Assembly (NCBI GenBank): GCA_019722365.1
Contig: JADFUC010001792.1
Span: forward strand, 62,001-126,000
Length of the DNA stretch: 64,000 nucleotides
Origin: Lithospermum erythrorhizon
Lineage: Eukaryota > Streptophyta > Magnoliopsida > Boraginales > Boraginaceae
Direction of reading: 5' to 3'
This document shows positions 51,101 to 61,149 of the stretch, piece by piece; positions within the stretch are counted from its first letter, which is position 1, and each line of letters opens with the position of its first letter. The notes below the pieces were generated by a model. It ran no database searches and was not told where the DNA came from. It saw nothing but the letters and a program-made list of their open reading frames with translations. Made by a program: the position numbers and the translations under genes.

Positions 51101-54100
51101 AAATCATATATATTGTCAGAATCTAAAGAAGCACCACCTAAAGTACTATTCTCTGGGCACTCGATCCGCTTCCCATTCTCATTCATGAACAATCTTACTT
51201 TTGAAATGCCACTTTTCAGCTCTGCTAGTTTTTCACTGGTTATCAATATCTCATCATTTTCCTCTTCAAGTTTCAGTTTAGCTGCTAAACCATCTTCTTG
51301 TTTTTTGGAATTCTGCTGTGCCTGTGAACTGTCTTCATCTTCTAAGACTGGTATTTCGACTTTTAGAGCCTCAATGTGCTTCTCTACTTCAGAAATTGAT
51401 AACGCCTGACTACGTCTTTTTGTTAGTTCTTGAAGCTCTAACTCCATACAATTTACTGTATCACGATAGCTTGAATTCAGCTCAGATAGCCTGTTTACAA
51501 CCACAAAAGCAACTGCAGCACAATTTGATGTCTTCTTAATTTCATCCTTCCCGAGCTTGATATTCTTCTCCAGCTTTGCCAAGGTTGATGTTTTGTTATG
51601 TAACTCAGATGTCAAATGAAGAATCTCTCTATCTCTCTCACTGCACTCCTGTTCATGTGCTTCAGTCATAACTAATGCTGCCCCTCTCAAAGACCTAAGC
51701 ATGCCCTCCATGTCATTTCTTCTGTTAAGTGCATTTTCCAAATTCTTATTGAGCTCTTCAATTGTTAACTCCTTTTCAGTGATGTATTTCCTTATTCTTA
51801 CAAATTGTTGTGAAAAGTAACTACTGTTTTCTGGGAATGAGCTGGATATAACATTGACCTGATCTGCAGCATCCTCTAGTGCTTCATGCCCAGAAGAAAG
51901 AACAGATTCAATCTCATTGGTTAAAGCTTTCCAGTCTTTAGTATTTTTCTGCAGCTGTTCTTCTTTCTCAGTTAGCACATCAGCCAATTTTTTATTATGT
52001 TGGTCTATCAAATACAATCTATCCTCCATTGTTTTCATTTCGACTTGTGCTAGTGCCAAAGCCTCTCTGGCTTCTGCCTCTCTTGAGCTACTTCCTTGAA
52101 CCTCCTGCTGCAAAGTACTAAGTTCTTCCTGCAAGCAAACAATCACCTCAGCTGTTTCAGCTTCGACCTGCCTACGTATCTCATCCATTTCACCTTCATT
52201 AGCTTCCTGCAATGCCAGATCACTTTGGTACTGCTGATTCAGTTTCTTGGCCATTTCAAGAGAATCGTGCATCTTCTTCAACTTTGCTTGCAGTGGGGAT
52301 TCCCCGATGTCTGAAAAGATCATGGGAGAGGGTATGCTTAGATCTTGACTGCTAAGTTTCTTCTTGAGGTCCTCTATCTCATTAATAGACATTAGTTGTT
52401 GAGATTCAAGAGCTTCAATAACAGATTTGGCAATTTGGAGTCGTATTCGAACATCTTCATATTGTTTCATTATTAACTGAAGATTCTCATTTGACAACTG
52501 AAGATCTTTGTTCAAGGATTGAGCCTTTTCATCTGCTTCCATCCCATAGGTCTTCTCTTCTTTAAGGATAATTTTCAAAATATCTAACTCAAGTTGCAAG
52601 TCCAAGACCTCTTCAGCATGTTCATTCTTCAGATACTTTGGTGAGCAAGCTCTCAAGTTGGACTCCTGCAATTAGTCATCATGCATCAATATATTGAGCG
52701 AAAAGTAGATGAACATAATTCTTCAAAACTCGATGAAGGTTCGGAGAGTTTTCTGGTGAAATAAGTTTAAGGGCAAATAAAAAAACTAAGTATGCAGATG
52801 AGTGAATACAAAATCTTCTTGAATATGTCAATTAGCTCGTCCATTTAAAAGTGTAGATAGATATGGACATGAAACTAGGCCTGTGAAGGAAAGAGCAAGA
52901 AACATTCATAATGATTAGGCTTCACCAAGCATCTGTGTTTAAGTCCATATCCATCTACGCTTTAAAATGGATGAGCTAATTTACATATTCAAGAAGATGT
53001 TGAATTATTTATGTTATTTGTAGATAACATGATCTCCATGGATGAGTCAAAGGGATGCATGCTACGCTAAAATTAAAAGAACTAAAGACACAGTAGAGTC
53101 ATGGGGTAAGATAAAGAAGGAAAAATTAAGATGTTTTGACCATATGTAGGGTAACCAGTAGCTGCCAATTTGAAAGTGTGAAGAAATTAAGAATGACAGT
53201 AACTAATAAACTTTTATGTTACTTATGCATCATATCCATATCAGTTAATTGATGGACTTCGTAGAGCCGGTGCTGCTCTTGCCTAATAAACTTTTATGTT
53301 ACTTATGCATCATATCCATATCAGTTAATTTTTTATATGAACTTGGTAACATGTCACATTGTATTTACAGTCATTTTTACTTTCTCACTATGACTTTAGC
53401 AAACATTTGTTACTGAAGAAAACTCACTCCAATAAATTTGCTATTGCGTTCATCATAGCTCGGAGATCCGATCTCTGTCAGCGTAACATGTAAATCATTG
53501 ATTTCCCTGCAAGAAGTTGAGATTTATTTGGCGAAAAACAGAGCAGCAAATTAAAGGAAAATAAAGAGCTCTCCAAATCGAAGTGTGCAGTAAGACAAAT
53601 AAATTTTTCGGTAAATTCTTCACCTTCTAAGTTTTGCATTTTCTTCTAGGCAACTGTTAAGATCAATCCTACAGCGCTCTAACTCCGGGATTGTCTTCTG
53701 CAATTGCATGAAAGTTATTATTTTACAAGTTAGAGATATTTCAACCATTCCAATATAACAAGAAGAGACTAGAGAGCAGATCACAAAAATGTGAGAATAA
53801 CCTCATGGACAATCGACTCATTTTCTTGCCTGAAGTTTATGGCTCCCTACATCCAACAAATAATATGGGATAAGATTTTCGAAGTATTGTACAAGGGAAT
53901 ACTATATGAAAAAGGAAAATAATTTAAAGTTCCTCTGAAGTTTACATGAGATGAAATTTTCCCATCTGGGTGATTTTGCTGCTTCAAGCTTCCATCAAGA
54001 GAGAGACTTAGCTGTCATAGAGAAAGTCTGACTAAGGCTCCAAATAGAAGTCTTACAATTAAAACGAACTCTTGGATTCATAAGTAACCTGCTTCCGCAA

Positions 54101-57100
54101 TTCAGATATTTCAGCCAATAACATCTCTCGCTCCCCTTCTTCGTAGAAGTCTTGGAATCTGAGTACCGACAAAGAAGTGGCTAAAATATCAAGATAAATG
54201 TTCACAGATAATCGGGTAAAATTTAATTTTATCTATGCACTGTGCACCTGCGAATTTGCTCTAGAAGTCTAATGTTTTCATGAGCGAAGCGAGTCACTTC
54301 AGGATTTTTATCAACCTTAGCACGAAGTAGCTGAATCTCTTCGGCAAGAGCATTATTTTCTTCCTGTAAATAATCATCTGTTGGATTTAATCCTTCAAGA
54401 AGGGACTCCATTCTTTGTATTTTATCTTCTCGAAATTTCAGCATCATCTTTGTGGACCTAGTATCCTCCTCCCTTTGACGGACCTGAGATTAACAAGAGG
54501 ATAAAGATATTCAGAGCCTGAAGTTGTTAATATCTTATACATTGTTCAATTGAAACATACGCCCCTACCCCCACAAACAAACTATGTGACAGGCTGACCA
54601 ATTAATTAACATTATGCGACTTTGACCTAAATGAACCATAATCTATGTTAGCCACAAATATACCACACTAGCCAAAAAGTAAATAGAGTGTTGTACCTAA
54701 AAACAAGTACTTTATTAGACAAACCAGAACTATAGGATATTATTTAGTGTTTCGAAGATGAGTAAATTAGTCGACTAAAAGTACATTTACAAAGATTTTG
54801 TGGCAGAGAGAGTATAAATTAAGAGGAAGTAAGGTGAAAATATGAAATAATAGGCATACTAAGCGGTTAAGCTGCTCAATCTCAGCTTCAAGTTGTTTTA
54901 TATAAGTCTCTGCCATTTCCTCTCTTCTAAAGGCACCAGCAAGTGTAGCCTCCAATGATTTCAACTGAAAGAAGAGAACAATTTGGAATTGAATAGGCAA
55001 ATCAGGAGGCATCAAGCTCACCATATTTAAGAAACTGTACTTCTAAAACAACAGCAATTTAGTATTCTGTAAAAACAAAGATAACTAAAGACGACTTAGA
55101 TATAAATATAGTGAGGATAAAGTGAGTGTCACGTTCAGTAGTAACTTCATATTCAAATGGCAGTTATGAAGCTGCAAGCAAACAACCAGTGCAACCACCG
55201 AAGCATGTAGCTTATCTTATAGAACACCTTATGAATATAACTAATTACCTGCATCATGCTATATTTGCATCAAGCAAACTTATAGCTTACCTGTTTGGAA
55301 GATAATCTGCAGGTGTGATCATACTCATGTAATAGCACATTATCACGTTGATCCATTCGGACTTCATCCTCCCTCATGTCTCTTGTGGTTTCTGAACCAA
55401 ATGTCAGAGCTCGGGAAACTTTTTGGAGCTTAAGAGCAGCCAGCTCCTCCTATTCAGTTGTTGCATTCACAATAATTTTCAGAACATAAATTAAATCATA
55501 TAAAACTATCTAGTGCTTACAAGTCACATCATATTACCTTCAAAACTCTTATCTGTTGGTGTAGCACAGTAACATCTCCTGAAGTATCTTCATTTACAAT
55601 GGCCTGTTCATAAAGGACAAACTTTAATTTGGAACTTGAGAAATATTTGAAGGAGGCCCATTCTCTTAATAAAGTAACAACTTACATTGTTCTGAATGAG
55701 CTTTGCTCGTTGAGCAAACTTCAATGTGTTCAGAGTTTCAGCAGCACAGCTAGAATACAAGAATGAGGTCGTAGAAGTTAAGTTGTTAAAAACTAGAACG
55801 TTCAAATTAGACCTAAAGAAAATATCAAAGAAGGCCTTGAGTAGGTACCAGATTGAAGGGGTGACATTGGCTATTATTGTCGTTTTTGAGTTACCTCCCA
55901 GTGAATCCTGCCATTCATTATGTAAAAGATATTTACAAAGCGCTTCATAAATGTCCATGAATATTAACTGACAATAGCTCATTACCTGCAGCAGAAATGT
56001 TAATCTTGAATCTCGGTATGGGACGTGTCTTTGCCTTCCATGAGCAACATCCACTAGAACCATTATTACATGACTGTGTAACAGCTTGTTAGAACAACAC
56101 AAGAAACCCCCCAACAAGAGGTAGCTAAGGAAATATAATTCTGAAATGTACCCTAAAGTGGATAATGATTTGTTGATGCTTGCAGCTTCTTTTAAGCGTT
56201 CTCCTTCAGCTCCTGATGTTTTTTGCCTGATGGGAAGAGAGAACTAAATTGTTGAGAGGAAAGAAATCCTTTCTGCAACACTATTATTACAAATTCCTAA
56301 GACCACACCTTTCAGAACCAGCAAGATCAACAAGGTTTAGTCTGGCGAAGCGGAAGTTAGACGTTGAATCCTTCTCCCATTTGCTCTCAATAACACATGT
56401 AAAAACACTATGGGAACGGCTGCTTTCTCTGTTCATACTTGTTGCAGCTACCTTTCTATTTGCAGATCCCTAGTTGCACAATTGAAGGTACTTGATAAAT
56501 ATATTTCTTTTCTTACATGCTATATTCTTATTCTTGTATAGACTTGCAATATACTACATTATGTATATGATGGCAAAGTATGCTCAACAAAGTAATATGA
56601 AGAGTAATGGTCACCTGACTCAAAAGATTAAGCATATCACCGACTGTTTGCACTTCAAATTCTGATAGATTTTCCACATAAACGCCCTTCTTACTGTCCT
56701 CACGCAACTATAGACATACAACATATGTTGTCAGTGACACATTAATATTCTTAGAAGACTACCAAAGAACCACAAGTACCTGCAAGTTAACAAAAAAAAA
56801 AAGTACCTGCAAGTTGGTTGATGAGGGGTCAAGAAGGTCACAGATTTGTTCATTGTATATCTCTAGAAATGAACATTTGCATTGGTATTGTAGTTTTTCA
56901 TCCCTCCGGCTCTGCTCTTCCTGAAACATTGTAGATCCTTATCTGTTACGTTGCTGAAGTAGTAACAAGTATGAATTGAGAAGAGAAGAACAAACTGTTA
57001 AAAGTACCGCTCTAATTCTTGCTAACAAGAATTCAAATATCCGTGGCGTCAAACCACGGTTTGGACTAGGATGCTTTCCAAGCCCTTCAATATCACCAAG

Positions 57101-57769
57101 CATTGTAAAGGTCTTCCCGCTTCCAGTCTGCATAAACAAGACAAAGAAGTATCTTTTACTGAATGCAATCTAAAGAGAAGGAGCAATCTTTGAATTTGTG
57201 TATCCTAAGTATCTGTCCATATGCAAAGACAGAGCTATTGTAGGCAGACAAGCAAAGACAGAGAATGATTGAATATATACCTGACCATATGCAAAGACAG
57301 AGCTATTGTAGCCAGACAAGCAATTTTCCACCATGGGTAAACCAACAAGCTTAAAGAGAGTCTCCTGATCTGTAGATTCAGAAGCAACATGATCAAATGT
57401 AAATCGAGTTTGAGGAGGGCCAATCCAAGTGATGCATTGAGCACTGTCCTGCTTGAGGCAATAGGAGTTGTTGGTTTTCTCGATGGGGTTAAGCGGTCTT
57501 AGACGTATTAAAACCTGAACATTGTGTTCAGTCCAGAAGGAGGGGTCTTCCTGGAGGGGGAAAGCAATGGGAGCCTTAGGTGTCCGTGTCCTAGTAGCTG
57601 AATTGAGGGGCTTCCGAGTAGCATCAGGAGTACGAAGCTGAGCTTTGGGCATGGAAGAATGTTGGATTGCGTTCAACGGAGGCCTTGCTGGGTCGCGAGG
57701 GACTGATGAGTACCTTGGGGTTCCGGGTACGTTCTCGATTTCCTCGGAAGTCTTGTTGCGCCGTACCAT
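44856..57769 (-). CDS. KIN12D: Phragmoplast-orienting kinesin, KIN-12 family (POK2-like)
   Basis: A giant plant kinesin of about 2,500 residues. POK1/POK2 mark the cortical division zone and guide the phragmoplast. Exons: 57769-57281, 57127-57008, 56920-56807, 56707-56615, 56469-56309, 56226-56152, 56073-55986, 55907-55849, 55749-55686, 55603-55538, 55449-55291, 54964-54860, 54483-54248, 54158-54089, 54011-53946, 53846-53802, 53697-53624, 53506-53428, 52665-51097, 50974-50516, 50324-48300, 48213-48106, 47927-47806, 47555-47468, 47362-47303, 47211-46978, 46808-46710, 46357-46289, 46202-46144, 46067-45956, 45843-45733, 45589-45422, about 45100-45022 and 44912-44856. Phases agree through exon 32. 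Motor motifs: P-loop GQTGSGKT (162-169, split by intron 1), NRESSRSH (285-292), LVDLAGSE (318-325), [14 protein letters not shown]. The rest is coiled coil, ending with [20 protein letters not shown] and [15 protein letters not shown], as in POK2. Start [10 protein letters not shown] is the first ATG in frame with conserved exons after a possible 5' intron. Exon 33 is uncertain. Confidence 0.93.
45590..45732 (-). other. Probable GC-AG intron in the kinesin gene
   Basis: Exon 31 ends HHHAKIK at ATCAAG|GCAAGAG and exon 32 starts at atgtcag|GAAGAAAACAA. Only a GC donor joins AKIK to [14 protein letters not shown], the continuation expected in this family. GC-AG introns are a known minor class that favours the AG|GCAAG context seen here. 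Reading through the donor meets a TAG after about 14 codons, so retention would truncate the C-terminal coiled coil. Confidence 0.75.
52811..53000. repeat. Long inverted repeat (hairpin or MITE) in a kinesin intron
   Basis: Arms 52811-52868 and 52943-53000 are reverse complements over 58 bases with about six mismatches, around a 74-base loop. The left arm includes CTTCTTGAATATGTCAATTA. It lies in the intron between exons 18 and 19. The structure would fold into a near-perfect stem if transcribed. It could be a small MITE or a hairpin RNA precursor. Confidence 0.85.
53040..53200 (+). mobile_element. Possible LINE 3' fragment in the same intron
   Basis: The plus strand reads [17 protein letters not shown] near 53095-53155, then RCEEI-like codons near 53175. 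This resembles the KENRLRWFGHVQRR...RCE block at the end of many plant LINE reverse transcriptases. It is antisense to the kinesin, short and degenerate. Confidence 0.4.
53203..53330. repeat. Exact 48-base direct repeat in the kinesin intron
   Basis: 53203-53250 and 53283-53330 are identical, starting CTAATAAACTTTTATGTTAC, with a 32-base spacer. Perfect identity points to a recent local duplication or an assembly artefact. Confidence 0.95.
56774..56815 (-). repeat. Duplicated splice-donor segment after kinesin exon 3
   Basis: AACTTGCAGGTACTT on the minus strand occurs twice, ending exon 3 at 56807 and again 27 bases downstream at 56780, separated by a T run. Both copies keep a usable CAG|GTACTT donor. 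Use of the second would add nine in-frame residues (VLFFFVNLQ) between STNLQ and LREDS of the motor. Confidence 0.85.
57213..57323 (-). repeat. Tandem duplication of the end of kinesin exon 1
   Basis: Positions 57281-57323 (end of exon 1, encoding the stretch up to SVFAYGQ) and 57213-57255 (inside intron 1) match over 43 bases with two differences, offset by 68. The intronic copy is followed by ATACTT rather than a GT donor, so it is unlikely to act as a new exon end. Confidence 0.9.
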
Positions 57770-57920
57770 TCTGCACCAGATAACAAGAACAAGATGAATG
57801 CTTGCTAGTGCTCGATGAAATGTAATTGGATCTCTCTTCTTCGACCTTCTCAGTGCTTTCTTGCCTTCAAATTTCAAATTTCAAACTATTATACGCCACA
57901 CCCCGCTTTCGCTTCTTTCA

Positions 57921-57930
57921 ATTATATATC
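57921..57930 (-). promoter_or_regulatory. Candidate TATA box of the kinesin gene
   Basis: On the minus strand GATATATAAT lies directly downstream of the MSA-like element and about 150 bases before the ATG. Position and sequence are plausible for a TATA box, with transcription starting near 57895. This is inference from sequence only. Confidence 0.4.
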
Positions 57931-57975
57931 CTCAACGGCTAACTATTTTTGAATCTCACTCAGCCTTCAGCCGTT
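57931..57975 (-). promoter_or_regulatory. MSA-like mitotic elements upstream of the kinesin
   Basis: CTCAACGGCTA (57931-57941) fits the M-specific activator consensus YCYAACGGYYA at ten of eleven bases. A second AACGG core lies on the opposite strand at 57971-57975. Three-repeat MYB factors bind this element and drive G2/M expression, matching the expected mitotic role of a POK-type kinesin. The cores are about 165-205 bases upstream of the ATG. Confidence 0.6.
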
Positions 57976-57979
57976 CGTG

Positions 57980-60200
57980 GCGCAAACTTTTTTGTTGTGA
58001 AACAGAGCAATTTAGCATTACACTGTATCATTTGAATTTTCGTTTGTCGACTTGCACTGTCTATTATCGTATCAAATTCTTTTTGAAAATGTTTTTTTTC
58101 CAATAAAATTAAAAAAAAAACTCATTTAACACAAGGGTAAAGTAGGAATTATACATATATTAAATTTTAAGGATACATTTTAAAATAACATAACATTTGG
58201 GATTATTTAATAATACTTGAAAAATAAATAAAACTAAAATTAAATATCTACCCACTTTCGCCCATCGCATCCGTTACCATACCCCATCCTTTGCATCTAC
58301 CAAAAGCAATAGCGCTTTGTCGCTCTACCTTACGCACAAAACACCACCTCCGTATTAGCCATAGCGGACTGAAGTAAGTGCAAAGGTGGTACAATTGCGC
58401 CACAATTTGTTTTGAAATTTTTGGAAAAAAAAAATCGATTTTTGATTTTAGGTAAAAAATTAGTCAGAGCAATAGCGTCGTTTTGATTGATTTGGGAAAA
58501 AATTGATTTTGGGAAAATTGATTTGAGGTAGAGCCAGGGCCTTAAAATTGATTTAGAATTTGACCAGACGCCAAAAATTGATTTGGAACATTGATTTTGA
58601 TTTGGGGCTGGTAGATGACACGACTTGGAAATGTGTGGGACAATATTTTATTATCTGAGGTGTGAGGCAGGAGGAAATAAAAAGCAGAAAGCAATTTGAT
58701 GTTTAGGTAAATATCACACCCGACTACGATTCGAGTTGTCAATGATGCAATCTCCGTCGCGGCTGGCTTGACTCGAGTCTCCGTCTTTCCGGCTCACTCT
58801 TGACTTTCGTTAGGTAAATATCTTTAGTTTTATTATTTTTGTTTTAATTTTTAAATTCTACAGCACAGTTTAAAAAAATTTCTCAATATGATTTAAAAAT
58901 TAGTTTAATGATTAGATGTTTAATTTTTTGGCTAAATATAGTTTAATAGATAAATTGTTTGAGTTTTTAGTTGATTAATTGATAATTTATTTGTCGATTC
59001 ATCTTGTTTAATTGATAATTTATTTGTTGATTCATTTTGTTTAATTGATAAATTCTAGTCTAATGTAATTACATTACAGTCTCATGTAATTTTATTTAGT
59101 AGTGAAACATATATATTGTATCTTGAGTATATCGTAAAGTCTGAAACATATATAGTAGAAAAGCTATATATATTTATAAGTCTAATACATATACTGTAAA
59201 GTGCAGCATTTTTCTATAATTCTATACTATTTAGTTAGTAGTTGATCTAATGAATTTTAATCTAATGTAATTGTATAAATTGATTGATTAATAGGATGGA
59301 GAAATGGCTTTTTGAGTGTATATCTTTGAAGAAAGGCGAATCTAGCTCAAGTTCTGAAGTTGAAGTATATCACAGAGATTGAAGTTTCTCCGTGCTTCGC
59401 TATTGAAAGAGAGGCAAGTATGGAAGAGCTTTGATCATTCTGATTGATCACAGGATAAGGAAACAAATTTAGGTTCCATAGGATATTGAGAGATGATCTG
59501 AAATCTTATGCGAAAAAGGTCCACATCGACCTGCATAGCATTGATTTTCCTTGGACTCGATTTGGTAAGTTGTCGTCGATTTAATTATTGGTATGATAAA
59601 TATCTGTTGGATTTGGCTTGAGTATAGTGTTCACGAAGATAAAGCATATTGTTGCCTTGTTATTTGTTTAAAATGTGTCGGATTATGGTGGTGAAGCAAC
59701 ACAGCGAGTGTTGGATTTAAAGAATGGAATAACACTGTTAGGTTGGTACTGTCTTGATGGTAGTGGTAGTTCTAAATCGGGATTAGATGCGCAAATGTAA
59801 ATGATCTTATGAACTGAGAAGCAAAATATTGCATATTCATTGATGGGGAATAAGGACTAAAATAATATTGAAGTATAGAGCTCGTGTGACGCGTCACTTG
59901 TATTTAGTAGGTATCTTTAAAGTGTGGTTTTCCGTTTCCGAGGAATGGCGAGTCAGCGAGCTCTCCTTATAGGAGTTCATTCAGTGAATTGGTGGAAACT
60001 TTTGAATGAGGAGTAATAAAAATTATGACCAAGTCTTGCTCCAAAAGCAATGCAAATGCTTTCTCCTAAGATTCGAGAGTCCTTTGTCTTTGTATTCTTT
60101 TAAAATAACTACAGTTATTGGTGAGATTGAATTTTTTGTGTTGATTGATGAATCCGGTGATTGTGATAGAAAAACTATGGATATATGAGTATAAATACAA
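57980..60200. other. AT-rich spacer, no gene seen
   Basis: Beyond the kinesin promoter the sequence is AT-rich. At 58430-58620 the word ATTGATTT(T/G) recurs at least six times. Around 59300-60010 composition is less biased but no frame or family is recognisable. A 33-base tandem repeat lies at 58974-59054. Confidence 0.5.
58974..59054. repeat. 33-base tandem repeat, about 2.5 copies
   Basis: The unit TTAATTGATAATTTATTTGT plus CGATTCATCTTG repeats at once with two changes (TTGATTCATTTTG), then a partial third copy starts TTTAATTGATAAATTC. Confidence 0.85.
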
Positions 60201-61149
60201 ATCCATAATTTGGGGATGCCCCAAAGTCGTACTCCGTTTATTAAACAAAAACATATACAACCTGAATAAACATAGTACTTACGATGGTAAATTCCACTAA
60301 AGTTCCACAACCAAATTCCTGCAGCGATGGTGACTTCCACCGACTCGCTTGTTCTTGATATCGATCGTATGATGCTCTAGTTAATTCGCGCGGGAAGGTT
60401 GAATCAAGAGCCGATTTATGCCTAGTAAACAAGGATGAACAAAATAAAACCAGAAAATTCTTGGAGAATTTGATACATGGGGGAGACAATTTACAGGGTT
60501 GCAGTGAAAAGATTTAAAACTTATTGTTCATGAAAGCCTAGGGTTTCGCTTTATATAGAACTAAGAGTTAAAGGCAAGCCCGATAAAACCTTTATTAAAA
60601 TATAGCTTATTTCGTTAACTCTATTAGTTAGATTTAAGACAATGAGTTCTTGTGAGTTAGCTGTTAATTAGCTTAATTAAAATAGTAATGAAATCGATAT
60701 CAATAATCTTTGAGTTATTGATAAATACTAAATTACCAGGGCAATTAAATAACTGTTTGAGTAAGTTCTGTTGTTCAATCGATATTCTGCAAATGTAGAA
60801 CCATAGCAATTGAAAATCGTTTCTCAATTATACGATTCTCTTTAATTTCATACATGAAATAAACCAGCGTCAACTGTATGTGGTAACTGACCTTACAGAG
60901 CTCGAGATAATGATAAGTTTAATATAATATGTCAGGTGACAAATTTTCATATTATAACGATTAATGGTAAATATCTAGCAATCGCTCATGGCTTCATAAA
61001 TTATCATGAGACCCACAGTAATATACAATTACTAAGTTGAGACACTAGATTCGATAATCACATTTAACCAAACGCTGGTAAATGAATTGATACAACGATT
61101 GTCATATTGAGGCGTAATAAATGGAAATCATTCTCATTGATTTCTAACA
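60200..61149 (-). repeat. 3' LTR of the right-hand copia element (left edge uncertain)
   Basis: On the minus strand the LTR starts TGTTAGAAATCAATGAG at 61149, directly after the purine-rich AAAAGGGAG, as expected of a polypurine tract and 3' LTR start. Further in, CTATATAAAGCG at about 60550-60561 is a candidate LTR TATA box. The far end could not be fixed because the partner LTR is outside the window. Confidence 0.6.

Noticed and set aside
51113..52314. Plus-strand frames opposite kinesin exon 19
   Set aside because: Same antisense effect: composition mirrors the minus-strand coiled coil.
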